64,000 bases of DNA, from positions 2,480,001 to 2,544,000 of the forward strand of contig NZ_CP145732.1 in NCBI RefSeq assembly GCF_036884845.1, given 5' to 3'. Positions 31,054-40,191 of the stretch are shown here, piece after piece. The DNA comes from Pseudomonas sp. MAG733B (lineage in GTDB: Bacteria; Pseudomonadota; Gammaproteobacteria; Pseudomonadales; Pseudomonadaceae). Numbering within the stretch: position 1 is the stretch's first letter; every line of letters starts with the position of its first letter. The position numbers and the translations under genes are program-made. The notes below the pieces were generated by a model, which saw only the letters and a program-made list of their open reading frames with translations, was not told the origin of the DNA and did not search any database.

Positions 31054-31090
31054 GAAGTGGAGTCTATATCGTCTGGAAGGACCTCATCAC

Positions 31091-31180
31091 TGTAGGAGCT
31101 GACGAGTGAAACGAGGCTGCGATCTTTTTGGGATCGCTGCAAAAGCAAGATCAAAAGATCGCAGCCTTCGGCAGCTCCTA
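31091..31180. repeat. Long inverted repeat between ccoH and ccoI, forming the ccoH stop
   Basis: Arms beginning TAGGAGCTG and carrying AGGCTGCGATCTTTT face each other; the left arm has a few extra bases. This is a different family from the GGGAGC REP units. On the minus strand the first three bases of the repeat (31180-31178, TAG) are the ccoH stop codon. Confidence 0.85.
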
Positions 31181-31711
31181 CTGGTGTTCAGCGCCTTGCA
31201 GCGGTTCATCACCGAGCAGCAGATCCTTGTCATGGTTGACCAGTTCTTCTTCGAACATGCGCCAGATATGGTCGTCCTGGGTACCCAGCAATTCGACAAA
31301 ACGGCGGCCTTCGATCTTGTCGCTCAACTGACCGATGTAACGACCCTGTTCGGTTTCGCTGCGGGTCAGGACGATCTTGCGGTCCTTCTCCGGTTGGGTT
31401 GGCGAGATCAGGTTCAGCTCCAGGCTTTTCGGCTGGCTGTTGCCGCTCAGGCGCAAATCGACTTCGCCGGTCACGTCATCCAGATGAATGCTGGCGCGCA
31501 TCAGCAGGGTTTGCGCCAGCAGTTCACGGTCGAGGGAGCGGTTGATGCCTTTGCCGGCCTCGTAGTAGTTGTCGTTGACCAGGTTGTCCGGGTTGTTCAC
31601 CGCGATGGTCACCATGGACAAGGTCAGGGTCACCGAGCAGGCCAGGATCCCGATGATGATCCACGGCCAAAGGTGCTTGTACCAGGGACTTGCGGCAGTT
31701 GCTGCGGGCAT
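31178..31711 (-). CDS. ccoH: cbb3 oxidase assembly protein CcoH
   Basis: A 177-residue FixH-family membrane protein required for stable cbb3 oxidase. One N-terminal membrane segment (WPWIIIGILACSVTLTLSMV) precedes the conserved VNNPDNLVNDNYYEAGKGIN and a periplasmic beta-rich domain. The ATG at 31711 is preferred to an in-frame start at 31726. Its stop codon lies at the edge of a repeated palindrome, so the C terminus may have been reset by repeat insertion. It follows ccoG by 11 bases. Confidence 0.93.
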   Translation of the reverse strand: MPAATAASPWYKHLWPWIIIGILACSVTLTLSMVTIAVNNPDNLVNDNYYEAGKGINRSLDRELLAQTLLMRASIHLDDVTGEVDLRLSGNSQPKSLELNLISPTQPEKDRKIVLTRSETEQGRYIGQLSDKIEGRRFVELLGTQDDHIWRMFEEELVNHDKDLLLGDEPLQGAEHQ

Positions 31712-31722
31712 GATCACTTCTC

Positions 31723-33138
31723 TCAACGATTTTGTGGGCCGATGAACCGGCTCTTGGCTTCAACGTGGATGCTGGCGTCATCGGCATCCTTGAGGATGAA
31801 TTTCACCTCGTTGGTGCTCGATGGCAGGTGTTCCGGCGCCACGGACAATTCGGCGGGCTGGCTGATGATATCGCCGGCCGCGACCTTGATTTCGCGTCGG
31901 CCTTGCAGCTTGAGGTCCGGCAGGCCGGTGGCTTCGAGCACGTAGGTGTGGTCGCGCTGGTCCTTGTTCATGATCTTCAGGCTGTAGACGTTTTCGATTC
32001 GGCCCTCGGCGTTCTCGCGGTACAGCACGCGGTCCTTGCTGACGTCGAAACCCACCAGTGAGCGCATGAAGAAAGCGGTCACCAGCAAACTGATCATCGC
32101 GAGCAGCACCACGGCATAGCCGATCAGGCGCGGACGCAGTTTATTGGTTTTCTGCCCGGACAGGTTGTGTTCGGTGGTGTAGCTGATCAGGCCGCGCGGA
32201 TACTCCATCTTGTCCATGATGGCGTCACAGGCATCGATGCACGCGGCGCAGCCGATGCATTCGATTTGCAGGCCATCCCGGATGTCGATGCCGGTCGGGC
32301 AGACCTGGACGCACATGGTGCAGTCGATGCAGTCACCCAGGCCCTGGGCCTTGTAGTCGATGCCTTTCTTGCGCGGGCCACGGCCTTCGCCACGACGCGG
32401 GTCGTAGGAGACGATCAGGGTGTCTTTGTCGAACATCACGCTTTGAAAACGTGCATACGGGCACATGTAGATACACACCTGCTCGCGCAACCAGCCGGCG
32501 TTGCCGTAGGTGGCGAGGGTGAAGAAACCGACCCAGAAGTAAGACCAGCCATCCGACTCGCCGGTGAAGAATTCGATCACCAGTTCGCGGATCGGCGAGA
32601 AGTAACCGACGAAGGTCATGCCGGTGACGAAGCCGATCAACAGCCACAGGGTGTGCTTGCTGAATTTGCGCAGGAACTTGTTGGCGCTCATCGGCGTCTT
32701 GTCGAGCTTGATGCGCTGGTTGCGGTCGCCCTCGGTGACTTTTTCGCACCACATGTAGATCCACGTCCACACGCTTTGCGGGCAGGTATAACCACACCAG
32801 ACCCGGCCGGCGTACACGGTGATGAAGAACAGGCCGAAGGCGGCGATGATCAACATGCCGGACAGCAGGATGAAGTCCTGGGGCCAGAAGGTGGCACCGA
32901 AGATGAAGAACTTGCGTTCCGGCAGGTTCCACCAGACAGCCTGATGGTCACCCCAATTCAGCCAGACCGTACCGAAATACAACAGGAACAATACGGCACC
33001 GCCCGCCATGCGCAGGTTGCGAAACAGACCGGTGAAGGCGCGGGTGTAGATCTTTTCTCGAGAGGCGTAGAGGTCGACGCTGTTGTTCGCGTTCTTGGCG
33101 GGCGGAGTGACGTCGTGTACCGGAATCTGGTTGCTCAT
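31723..33138 (-). CDS. ccoG: cbb3 oxidase accessory protein CcoG
   Basis: A 471-residue membrane protein with two 4Fe-4S ferredoxin motifs (CIDCTMCVQVCPTGID and CIGCAACIDACD), NosR/RdxA-type membrane segments with CGYTCPQSVW, and a C-terminal periplasmic FixG immunoglobulin-like domain. It is thought to act as a copper reductase feeding cbb3 assembly. The second of two adjacent ATGs (33138) is best spaced from GGGA. First gene of the ccoG-H-I-S-TauE-like operon. Confidence 0.95.
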   Translation of the reverse strand: MSNQIPVHDVTPPAKNANNSVDLYASREKIYTRAFTGLFRNLRMAGGAVLFLLYFGTVWLNWGDHQAVWWNLPERKFFIFGATFWPQDFILLSGMLIIAAFGLFFITVYAGRVWCGYTCPQSVWTWIYMWCEKVTEGDRNQRIKLDKTPMSANKFLRKFSKHTLWLLIGFVTGMTFVGYFSPIRELVIEFFTGESDGWSYFWVGFFTLATYGNAGWLREQVCIYMCPYARFQSVMFDKDTLIVSYDPRRGEGRGPRKKGIDYKAQGLGDCIDCTMCVQVCPTGIDIRDGLQIECIGCAACIDACDAIMDKMEYPRGLISYTTEHNLSGQKTNKLRPRLIGYAVVLLAMISLLVTAFFMRSLVGFDVSKDRVLYRENAEGRIENVYSLKIMNKDQRDHTYVLEATGLPDLKLQGRREIKVAAGDIISQPAELSVAPEHLPSSTNEVKFILKDADDASIHVEAKSRFIGPQNR

Positions 33139-33183
33139 CATTGCATCCCACGGCAGTGGAAAAATGCCTCGGTCAGTACGTGC

Positions 33184-33307
33184 CGACCGCGGTCAAAAAG
33201 AGGTGTTGCAGTGGCGCAATGATACGCCTGTCGCTCTAGGTCGCGGGTGCGACCTTTGGTCACGTTTGGCAAAATCAATTGATGGTGTAATGACTTGAAT
33301 CAATTGA
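33184..33307. promoter_or_regulatory. Palindrome-rich leader upstream of ccoG
   Basis: This segment holds a 10-base palindrome GACCGCGGTC (33184-33193), a perfect inverted repeat AGGTCGC-GGGT-GCGACCT (33238-33255) and two copies of ATCAATTGA 25 bases apart (33274 and 33299). None fits the Anr consensus. It must contain the ccoG promoter and the 3' end of the vapC transcript. Confidence 0.3.
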
Positions 33308-33343
33308 CTTGTGAATTATGGACGGTTTTGCGAGGGCCGAAGC

Positions 33344-33754
33344 TCAATCGGCCCATGGGTTAATCAACTGCACGCCACTGGATTGAAAATCGCCGACGTT
33401 GCGGGTGACGACAGTCAGGCCATGAACCAGCGCGGTGGCTGCAATCAACGCATCTGCTTCGTTGGCGCGGTCCGGCACATGCAGGCTGGCACACCGAAGG
33501 GCCACGGCAGCATCGATCGGCAGGATACGCGCATCGAAAGCCGGGATGACGTGACGCTTGAGCCAGGTGCGCAATACCTTTCCCTGCGCGGGATCGCGTC
33601 GCTCCATGCGTAGTACGCCGGTCTCCAGTTCTTTCAAGGTAATGGCTGAAATGAACATGCGCGGGGCGATGATGCTTTTGGCCCAGGCGACGACGTTCGA
33701 GTCAGCCTGGGGTTTGCGTAACTCCGAAATCACGTTGGTATCAAGTAGAAACAT
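33344..33754 (-). CDS. vapC: VapC-family PIN-domain toxin
   Basis: A 136-residue PIN-domain ribonuclease. The acidic residues expected at the active site are D5 (LLDTNV), E42 or E44 (LKELETG), D101 (EADALIAATA) and D122 (NVGDF). Its ATG overlaps the antitoxin stop as TGATG, so translation is coupled. VapC-type toxins usually cleave a tRNA or rRNA site; the target here is unknown. The pair lies between ccoG and the first cbb3 operon, where P. aeruginosa has no such genes from memory. Confidence 0.92.
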   Translation of the reverse strand: MFLLDTNVISELRKPQADSNVVAWAKSIIAPRMFISAITLKELETGVLRMERRDPAQGKVLRTWLKRHVIPAFDARILPIDAAVALRCASLHVPDRANEADALIAATALVHGLTVVTRNVGDFQSSGVQLINPWAD

Positions 33755-34011
33755 CAAGACAAATCCACAGGGCGGTGAGTGATCACGGCACGCTCGGTTT
33801 CGAACTCGATGTCTGCCGCTTCTGGCATTACCAACAGCTCGACGATATCGGCGTTGATGCCGGTCAGTTTTTGGTAATCCTCAATGCTTAGCAGCACATG
33901 GGCCGGTTTGCCTCGGTCGGTGATGAAAACCGGCCCCTGACGCGTGGCTTTTTTGGCACCACTTGTGTCCTGGTTGAATTCGCGGCTGGAAATGGTGGTG
34001 ATGGCCATCAT
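33754..34011 (-). CDS. Phd/YefM-type antitoxin
   Basis: An 85-residue antitoxin partner of the PIN toxin. The N-terminal Phd/YefM fold is clear from ITTISSREFNQDTSGAKKAT, GPVFITDRGKPAHVLLSIEDY. The C-terminal tail, which should bind the toxin, is acidic. The first of two adjacent ATGs (34011) has GGAGG seven bases upstream. A near-perfect palindrome lies 26 bases upstream and is a likely autoregulatory operator. It pairs a Phd-type antitoxin with a VapC-type toxin, a common combination. Confidence 0.9.
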   Translation of the reverse strand: MMAITTISSREFNQDTSGAKKATRQGPVFITDRGKPAHVLLSIEDYQKLTGINADIVELLVMPEAADIEFETERAVITHRPVDLS

Positions 34012-34036
34012 GTGTGACCCTCCAGAATGTTCGGAT

Positions 34037-34052
34037 GTAGAAACGTTACTAC
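34037..34052. promoter_or_regulatory. Likely operator of the toxin-antitoxin pair
   Basis: GTAGAAACGTTACTAC is a 16-base palindrome with one mismatched pair, about 26 bases before the antitoxin ATG. Phd-type antitoxins bind such sites with their N-terminal domain to repress their own promoter; this is inferred here. Confidence 0.5.
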
Positions 34053-34250
34053 CTGCTGGTTCGGCTCGCAACCTCGTCGCCCCAACGCTCGACCGCCGGT
34101 CATTGTCAGGCTGATCGGGATCCTTGCGAAACATTCGTTATTGAAGCGTGAGCATCCAACCCTTTGTTCTAAATCAGTTCATGTCGTAAGTTGATGAGGC
34201 GAACTTTTATAACTCGCTTGAATTGTTCAACTTAATGGATATGGATATCT

Positions 34251-35273
34251 ATGTTTACTGAAAAAATGATCAAGGCGCTTTTGTGCGCTTTGTTATGCGT
34301 TAGTGCCTTCAGCGTTCATTCGGCACAGGATGGTTATCTTCCGAAGCATTTGATTTTTACTTCGGATCCACAGTACCCGTGGACTGAAAGTTCCGACTTT
34401 GGTTGGGAGGAGTCATCAGCGGAAAAAGAACGGCGTTCGCAATGGCTGATTGAGACCCAGTATTCAGATGTGGCCAACTTCAGGAGTAATTTTGTGTCCA
34501 GCCCTGATCGGGTTCCGGTCATGATCAATGGTGACCTGACGGCGTTTGGTCACGGCGCACAGCGTTCGACGGTCAAGTCGATTCTCGACAAGCAACTAAA
34601 AGGTATTTATGACTATGGATTAGGCAATCACGACTACGAAAACAATGTGGATGATTGCAGCTTTCCTGAAAATAATTGCGCTGCGGGTAGCATCGAGCAG
34701 TTGAAGGATAGGTATTGGGGTAGCGTTTACAATATGGACCTGGCTGCACGCGCCGAATCTGGCGCCAAGGTTTATTACGGCAGTCTTGCGTACTCTAAAA
34801 CAGTGGGCGATGTTCATTTGGTGCAGCTGAATAATGAGCCGACTTACTCGGTTGAGTTTAACTCAGGCTTCCCGTTCAACAGGGTCAGGTTTGAAATTAC
34901 CGATGCGCTGGACTGGTTGGAACGTGATCTGCAGCGAGCACACACCGAAGGCAAGATGATCATTCTGAACATGCACAAGCCTGACGGTTGGCAGGGGAGT
35001 GATGAACAGATAAAGCGCTTTAAAACACTCATTACCCGCTACCCGGTGACGGCGGTGTTCGCCGGCCATTTGCACAATGATCCAGGGGAATACCTCGGCT
35101 GGAACCGTCGGGACTACTTCGGTGACGTTCCGGTGTTCCTCAGCGGTGGCGCTTCCAATCAGACGTATCTGATCGTCGATATCGCGCCGGATCGCAAGAC
35201 GCTGAAAGTACATCAGGTCAATGGCAACAACTGGCCAAGACGTCAGCCTATTGCGGTCATCCCTGTCCGATAA
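34251..35273 (+). CDS. Secreted metallophosphoesterase
   Basis: A 340-residue calcineurin-like phosphoesterase with signal peptide MFTEKMIKALLCALLCVSAF (cleavage probably after about residue 25). Metal-site motifs occur in order: D39-P-Q41 in place of the usual DxH, GD95 (INGDLTAFGH), GNH127D, H242 (NMHKP) and AGH273LH275. Two cysteines (C136, C143) may form a disulfide in the periplasm. Base composition is visibly more AT-rich than the flanking cco genes, which suggests transfer. It is divergent from the toxin-antitoxin pair. Substrate unknown; a phosphodiester or phosphate ester outside the cytoplasm is likely. Confidence 0.85.
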   Translation: MFTEKMIKALLCALLCVSAFSVHSAQDGYLPKHLIFTSDPQYPWTESSDFGWEESSAEKERRSQWLIETQYSDVANFRSNFVSSPDRVPVMINGDLTAFGHGAQRSTVKSILDKQLKGIYDYGLGNHDYENNVDDCSFPENNCAAGSIEQLKDRYWGSVYNMDLAARAESGAKVYYGSLAYSKTVGDVHLVQLNNEPTYSVEFNSGFPFNRVRFEITDALDWLERDLQRAHTEGKMIILNMHKPDGWQGSDEQIKRFKTLITRYPVTAVFAGHLHNDPGEYLGWNRRDYFGDVPVFLSGGASNQTYLIVDIAPDRKTLKVHQVNGNNWPRRQPIAVIPVR

Positions 35274-35282
35274 TCAATATTC

Positions 35283-35317
35283 AAAAAAAAGCCCCGTCAG
35301 ATGACAGGGCTTTTTTC
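35283..35317. terminator. Bidirectional terminator between the phosphoesterase and ccoP1
   Basis: AAAAAAAAGCCC ... GGGCTTTTTT with an internal stem TCA/TGA region; A and T runs on both sides let it end both convergent transcripts. Confidence 0.8.
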
Positions 35318-35336
35318 ATTGCATCAAGCGTTAGCC

Positions 35337-36320
35337 TTACTGGGCGTCCGCCGCCGGAGCCTTCTCGCCGTGAGACAGGCTGTAGACGTAAGCGGCCAGC
35401 AGGTGAACCTTGTCGTTGCCCTGCATTTGCTCTTGCGCAGGCATCTGGCCCTGACGGCCGTAACGGATGGTCTGCTGCAGTTGAGCGAAGCTCGAACCGT
35501 AGATGAACGCGGCCGGGTGGGTCAGGTTGGGTGCGCCCATCGCTGGGGTGCCTTTACCTTCCGGACCGTGGCAAGCCACGCAGTTGGCAGCGAACAGCTT
35601 CTGCCCGGCAACCGGATCAGCCTTGGCGCCTTCCGGCAGTTTGCGGCCATCGAGGTTGGTCAGGACGAATGCAGCCACATCGCTGACGCCTTGCTCGCCG
35701 ATCACTTCAGCCCACGCCGGCATGACCGCGTGACGGCCGCCCATGATGGTGGTCTTGATGGTTTCCGGCTCGCCGCCCCAACGCCAGTCGGCGTCAGTCA
35801 GGTTAGGGAAGCCGTACGCGCCTTTGGCGTCGGAGCCGTGGCAGACCGAGCAGTTGGAGGCGAACAGACGGCCCCCCATCTTCAGGGCTTGCGGATCCTT
35901 GGCCACTTCTTCGATTGGCATGGAAGCGAACTTGGCGAAGATCGGACCGAACTTGGCGTCCGAACGAGCCATTTCCTTTTCCCATTCGTGAACGCCGGTC
36001 CAGCCGGTCTGGCCGTTGGCGAACGCGGTCTGCTTCTCGTTATCCAGATAGTTGTAACCCGGCAACAGGCCTTTCCAGTTACCCAGGCCCGGGTACAGCA
36101 CCAGGTAGCCGAGAGCGAAGATGATGGTGCCCACAAACAGCATGAACCACCATTTCGGCAGCGGGTTGTCGTACTCCTCGATACCGTCGAAGGAGTGCCC
36201 AACCGTCTCTTCGGTGGCCTCGCTGCGCTGGCCCTTGCGGGTCGACAGCAGCAGCCAGGTCAGGGAAAAGATCGTACCGAGACTGAGGACTGTGACGTAC
36301 AGACTCCAGAATGTAGTCAT
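35337..36320 (-). CDS. ccoP: cbb3 oxidase subunit CcoP, operon 1
   Basis: A 327-residue diheme cytochrome c subunit that delivers electrons to the catalytic subunit. A membrane hairpin at about residues 5-25 and 58-76 is followed by two heme c sites, CSVCH at 157-161 and CVACH at 247-251. Compared with the second copy it has an extra segment near residues 90-105. Its ATG overlaps the end of ccoQ by 4 bases. Last gene of the operon nearest to ccoG. Confidence 0.96.
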   Translation of the reverse strand: MTTFWSLYVTVLSLGTIFSLTWLLLSTRKGQRSEATEETVGHSFDGIEEYDNPLPKWWFMLFVGTIIFALGYLVLYPGLGNWKGLLPGYNYLDNEKQTAFANGQTGWTGVHEWEKEMARSDAKFGPIFAKFASMPIEEVAKDPQALKMGGRLFASNCSVCHGSDAKGAYGFPNLTDADWRWGGEPETIKTTIMGGRHAVMPAWAEVIGEQGVSDVAAFVLTNLDGRKLPEGAKADPVAGQKLFAANCVACHGPEGKGTPAMGAPNLTHPAAFIYGSSFAQLQQTIRYGRQGQMPAQEQMQGNDKVHLLAAYVYSLSHGEKAPAADAQ

Positions 36321-36502
36321 TCTTTGTTACTCCTAGAAGCTTGCTCGACGTGCTTGATGGCTTCGGGATCATCCGCAAAAGGCAGCAAGGTCGCGTCTTC
36401 AAACTCCGACTTGCGCTTGGGGCTGAATACCCACAACGCCAGACCGATGAAGGCCACCATCACAACGACGGTGCCCAGGCCACGAATCATCCCGATATCC
36501 AT
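36317..36502 (-). CDS. ccoQ: cbb3 oxidase subunit CcoQ, operon 1
   Basis: A 61-residue one-span membrane protein ([21 protein letters not shown]) with a basic segment KRKSEFEDA after it. CcoQ-type proteins stabilise the complex. It lies 5 bases after ccoO and overlaps ccoP by 4 bases. Confidence 0.93.
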   Translation of the reverse strand: MDIGMIRGLGTVVVMVAFIGLALWVFSPKRKSEFEDATLLPFADDPEAIKHVEQASRSNKE

Positions 36503-36507
36503 TTAGA

Positions 36508-37116
36508 TCACCGTTTGCTTTTGATGATGGTGCCCAGGCCCTGCAGATAGGCCACCAGCGCGTCCATTTCGGTTTTGCCCTTCACAGCATCCTTGGCACC
36601 GGCGATGTCTTCGTCGGTGTAAGGGACGCCGAGCGTGCGCAAGACTTCCATTTTCTTGGCGGTATCTTTGCCGTCGAGCTTGTTTTCCACGAGGAACGGG
36701 TAGGCCGGCATTTTCGACTCGGGCACTACGTTGCGCGGGTTGTACAAGTGCGCACGCTGCCAGTCATCGGAGTAACGGCCGCCGACACGGGCCAGGTCCG
36801 GACCGGTACGCTTGGAACCCCACAGGAACGGGTGGTCCCAGACGCTTTCACCGGCGACCGAGTAGTGGCCGTAACGTTCGGTTTCAGCACGGAACGGGCG
36901 AATCATCTGCGAGTGGCAGCCGACACAACCGTTGGCGATGTAGATGTCGCGTCCTTCCAGTTCAAGGGCGGTGCGCGGCTTCATGCCTTCGACCGGCTTG
37001 TTGGTGACGTCCTGGAAAAACAGCGGAACGATCTGGGTCAGGCCGCCGACGCTGACGGCGATAACCATGAAGAAGGCCAGCAGGCCAATGTTCTTCTCGA
37101 CTGCTTCATGCTTCAT
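36508..37116 (-). CDS. ccoO: cbb3 oxidase subunit CcoO, operon 1
   Basis: A 202-residue monoheme cytochrome c subunit. An N-terminal membrane anchor ([20 protein letters not shown]) is followed by the heme c site CVGCH at 64-68 and the conserved [19 protein letters not shown]. Its start codon shares a base with the ccoN stop (TGATG), implying coupled translation. Confidence 0.96.
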   Translation of the reverse strand: MKHEAVEKNIGLLAFFMVIAVSVGGLTQIVPLFFQDVTNKPVEGMKPRTALELEGRDIYIANGCVGCHSQMIRPFRAETERYGHYSVAGESVWDHPFLWGSKRTGPDLARVGGRYSDDWQRAHLYNPRNVVPESKMPAYPFLVENKLDGKDTAKKMEVLRTLGVPYTDEDIAGAKDAVKGKTEMDALVAYLQGLGTIIKSKR

Positions 37117-38558
37117 CAGTGAGCTCCAACTACAGCAATCTGTTCGGCGGCTTCAGCTTCTGCCGGGTTCGAGGCGCGTACGGTACGGAACACGTTGTAG
37201 GCCATGAACAGCATGCCGGTGGCGAAGAACGCACCGCCCAGGGCGCGAACGATGAAACCAGGATGGCTGGCTTGCAGCGCTTCGACGAACGAGTAGGTGA
37301 GGGTGCCGTCATCGTTGATTGCACGCCACATCAGGCCCTGGGTGATGCCGTTGACCCACATCGAAGCGATGTACAGAACGGTACCGATGGTCGCGAGCCA
37401 GAAGTGCGTGTTGATCAGGCTGGTGCTGTGCATCTGCGCACGACCGAACAGTTTCGGGATCATGTGGTAGATCGCGCCGATCGAGATCATCGCTACCCAG
37501 CCCAGAGCGCCGGCGTGTACGTGGCCGATGGTCCAGTCGGTGTAGTGCGAGAGCGAGTTGACGGTCTTGATCGCCATCATCGGACCTTCGAAGGTCGACA
37601 TGCCGTAGAACGCCAGGGACACGACCAGGAAGCGCAGGATCGGGTCGGTGCGCAGCTTATGCCAGGCGCCCGACAGGGTCATCATGCCGTTGATCATGCC
37701 GCCCCAGCTCGGAGCCAGCAGGATGATCGACATCGCCATGCCCAGGGACTGAGCCCAGTCCGGCAGCGCGGTGTAGTGCAGGTGGTGCGGACCGGCCCAG
37801 ATGTACAGGGTGATCAGCGCCCAGAAGTGCACGATCGACAGGCGATAGGAGTAGATCGGACGCTCGGCCTGTTTCGGCACGAAGTAGTACATCATCCCCA
37901 GGAAGCCGGTGGTCAGGAAGAAGCCCACGGCGTTGTGGCCGTACCACCACTGGATCATCGCGTCCGTCGCGCCCGAGTAGGCGGAATAGGACTTGAAGAA
38001 GCTGACCGGCAGCGAGGCGTGGTTGACGATGTGCAGCATCGCGGTCACGACGATGAAGGCACCGTAGAACCAGTTACCCACATAGATGTGCTTGGTCTTG
38101 CGCTTGACGATGGTGCCGAAGAACACCAGACCGTAGGTGACCCAGACAATGGCCAGCAGAATAGCCAGCGGCCATTCCAGCTCAGCGTATTCCTTGGTGG
38201 TGGTGTAACCCAGCGGCAAGGTAACGATGGCGCCGACGATCACCGCTTGCCAACCCCAGAAGGTGAAGGCGGCGAGGCTGTCGGAAATCAGTCGCGTTTG
38301 GCAAGTTCGCTGCACGACGTAATAGGAAGTGGCAAACAGTGCACATCCACCGAAGGCGAAAATCACCAGGTTTGTGTGCAACGGGCGCAGGCGTCCAAAG
38401 CTCGTCCATGGCAGACCGAAGTTCAATTCCGGCCAGACCAGTTGCGAGGCGATGAAGACACCGAGCCCCATGCCAAGGATCCCCCAGACCACCGTCATGA
38501 TGGCGAACTGGCGGACTACCTTATAGTTATAAGCAGTCGGACTGATTGCTGTGCTCAT
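37116..38558 (-). CDS. ccoN: cbb3 oxidase catalytic subunit CcoN, operon 1
   Basis: A 480-residue heme-copper oxidase subunit I of the cbb3 class, with about twelve membrane segments, that reduces oxygen to water with high affinity. Typical segments include [52 protein letters not shown] and HVHAGALGW. The ATG at 38558 gives [15 protein letters not shown]; the frame extends to 38789 without conservation. By P. aeruginosa order this is cbb3-1, the more constitutive oxidase, and no Anr box is seen upstream. Confidence 0.96.
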   Translation of the reverse strand: MSTAISPTAYNYKVVRQFAIMTVVWGILGMGLGVFIASQLVWPELNFGLPWTSFGRLRPLHTNLVIFAFGGCALFATSYYVVQRTCQTRLISDSLAAFTFWGWQAVIVGAIVTLPLGYTTTKEYAELEWPLAILLAIVWVTYGLVFFGTIVKRKTKHIYVGNWFYGAFIVVTAMLHIVNHASLPVSFFKSYSAYSGATDAMIQWWYGHNAVGFFLTTGFLGMMYYFVPKQAERPIYSYRLSIVHFWALITLYIWAGPHHLHYTALPDWAQSLGMAMSIILLAPSWGGMINGMMTLSGAWHKLRTDPILRFLVVSLAFYGMSTFEGPMMAIKTVNSLSHYTDWTIGHVHAGALGWVAMISIGAIYHMIPKLFGRAQMHSTSLINTHFWLATIGTVLYIASMWVNGITQGLMWRAINDDGTLTYSFVEALQASHPGFIVRALGGAFFATGMLFMAYNVFRTVRASNPAEAEAAEQIAVVGAH

Positions 38559-38608
38559 TCTAAGGTTCCACGGTTTGGGTGTTTTATTAGGATTAAAAAT
38601 CGGCCGCA

Positions 38609-38637
38609 AGTATGGAGAAAGCAGGGGGTCATTGCAA
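38609..38637 (-). promoter_or_regulatory. Putative promoter of the first ccoNOQP operon
   Basis: On the minus strand TTGCAA (38637-38632) and CATACT (38614-38609) are 17 bases apart and lie about 50 bases before the ccoN ATG. A perfect palindrome TGACCTGGGTCA (38645-38656) sits just upstream of the -35 and could bind a regulator. Confidence 0.4.
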
Positions 38638-38999
38638 CGCGCCATGACCTGGGTCAGTGCTTTCAAATGCTGATTCTGCGGCCTTTCCATGCGCCGCGTA
38701 AGGACAAAATTGCCCACAGGCAAAATGTCTCGGCGGACTCGATGGGCGAGGGGGTCAGGTCGGATGTAACGGGGTATGTTCAAACGCAACGATCAGGTGA
38801 CCGAAGGCAAGTGGCGCGACAGCCGGTATCTACCAGCCTTTGCGGCCTTTCAGTCAGCCGATTCGTCGAACACATCGTTCAGGGTCGACCTGGAACCGGT
38901 GCTCGCCGGTCCGCATCGGGGGAAGCTTAGACCCGAATCAGGGGAACCGAAAGGAAGACTCAAGGAGGGTGCGACAATGGGTCGCAAAGGGGAAGGGAA

Positions 39000-39025
39000 C
39001 TGCCGCATTGCGAAGAATGCGGCAG
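39000..39025 (-). terminator. Hairpin after the second ccoP
   Basis: CTGCCGCATT-gcgaag-AATGCGGCAG is a perfect 10-base stem 15 bases past the ccoP stop. It has no strong T run, so it may stabilise the mRNA end rather than terminate alone. Confidence 0.5.
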
Positions 39026-39040
39026 TAGAGCGGTCGAGAT

Positions 39041-39994
39041 TTATTCGTTTTTGCCTTCAGCCTGTAAACGTTCGGTATTCAAACCGTGGGACAGGCTGTA
39101 CACATACGCGGCCAGCAGTTGCACTTTATCGTTGCCGAGCAGTTCGTTCTGCGCCGGCATATGGCCCTGGCGACCATGACGAATCGTTTGTTCCAGTTGC
39201 GTCAGGCTGGTGCCATAGATGAAACCGGCCGGGTGCGTCAGGTTCGGCGCACCCATGGCTTCAGTGCCTTGGCCGTTTGCCCCATGACAGGCTACGCAGG
39301 TGGTGCTGAACGCTTGCTGTCCGGCTTGCAGGTCGGCACCGCTGTCGGCAGGCAATGGCAGGCTGGCCAGTTCATGACGTACATAAGCCGCCACGTTTTT
39401 CACGCCGGCCTCACCAAGAATTTCACCCCAGGCCGGCATTGCCGCCATGCGACCGCCCATGATCGTGGTCTTGATGGTGTCGGCGCGGCCGCCCCAGCGC
39501 CAGTCGCTGTCCGCCAGGTTAGGGAAACCGAACGCACCCTTGGCGTCCGAGCCGTGGCACACCGAGCAGTTGGAGGCAAACAGTCGACCGCCCATCTTCA
39601 GCGCTTGCGGGTCTTGAGCGACTTCTTCCACCGGCATCGCGGCGAATTTGGCGAAGATCGGTCCGAACTTGGCGTCAGCCTTGTCCATCTCCTTTTCCCA
39701 TTCATGCACGCCGGTCCAGCCGTTTTCGTAGCCGGGCAGGATGCCTTTCCAGTTGCCCAGGCCGGGATAAAGGATCAGGTAGCCGACGGCAAACACCAAG
39801 GTGCCGGCGAATAGCATGAACCACCATTGCGGCAACGGATTGTCGTACTCCTCGATGCCGTCGAAGCTGTGGCCCATGGTCTGGTCGACGCTGCCCTTGG
39901 TTTCGCCCTTGCGGGTGCCGATCAGCAGCCAGGTCAGGCCGATCAGGCTGCCGATGGTCAGTACGCAGATCCAAGTGCTCCAGAAGGTGGTCAT
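39041..39994 (-). CDS. ccoP: cbb3 oxidase subunit CcoP, operon 2
   Basis: A 317-residue diheme cytochrome c paralogous to the one at 35337. Heme c sites are CSVCH at 143-147 and CVACH at 233-237. The N-terminal membrane hairpin and the [15 protein letters not shown] segment are conserved between copies. Its ATG overlaps the ccoQ stop by 4 bases. Confidence 0.96.
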   Translation of the reverse strand: MTTFWSTWICVLTIGSLIGLTWLLIGTRKGETKGSVDQTMGHSFDGIEEYDNPLPQWWFMLFAGTLVFAVGYLILYPGLGNWKGILPGYENGWTGVHEWEKEMDKADAKFGPIFAKFAAMPVEEVAQDPQALKMGGRLFASNCSVCHGSDAKGAFGFPNLADSDWRWGGRADTIKTTIMGGRMAAMPAWGEILGEAGVKNVAAYVRHELASLPLPADSGADLQAGQQAFSTTCVACHGANGQGTEAMGAPNLTHPAGFIYGTSLTQLEQTIRHGRQGHMPAQNELLGNDKVQLLAAYVYSLSHGLNTERLQAEGKNE

Positions 39995-40188
39995 GGCCGG
40001 GTACTCCTTGTTTCAGATGCTTGGGTAATGTCGGGTTGCGGCTCATCGGCGAACGGCAACAGGCGCGCTTCGGCGAATTCCGTTTTGCGTTTTCCGCTGA
40101 ACACCCACAACGTCAGGCCGACGAAGGCCACGAACACCACGACCGTGCCGAGGCCGCGGATCATTCCAGTACTTAACTCAAAGACCAT
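39991..40188 (-). CDS. ccoQ: cbb3 oxidase subunit CcoQ, operon 2
   Basis: A 65-residue single-span membrane protein ([20 protein letters not shown]) with the basic segment KRKTEFAEA. It starts 3 bases after ccoO and overlaps ccoP by 4 bases. The C-terminal tail differs most from the other copy. Confidence 0.92.
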   Translation of the reverse strand: MVFELSTGMIRGLGTVVVFVAFVGLTLWVFSGKRKTEFAEARLLPFADEPQPDITQASETRSTRP

Positions 40189-40191
40189 GGC

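Larger units (their letters stand above)
38559..39040. other. Intergenic region between the two cbb3 operons
   Basis: No convincing gene. Near ccoN1 it holds a minus-strand promoter candidate and a TGACCTGGGTCA palindrome. Farther out is a small inverted repeat TTGCC-CACA-GGCAA (38710-38723). At its far end is a hairpin that may end the second operon. An Anr consensus box is absent. Confidence 0.5.

Noticed and set aside
33274..33307. ATCAATTGA pair near ccoG as Anr boxes
   Set aside because: The half sites lack the four-base spacer of TTGAT-N4-ATCAA, so they do not fit Anr.
37119..38930. Long plus-strand open frame opposite ccoN1, and a similar one at 40667-42265 opposite ccoN2
   Set aside because: Both are antisense shadows of the conserved ccoN genes, share the same skewed composition and lack a ribosome site.
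38776..39222. Possible small gene between the cbb3 operons
   Set aside because: It runs into ccoP2 in antisense, has no good start region and no protein family character.
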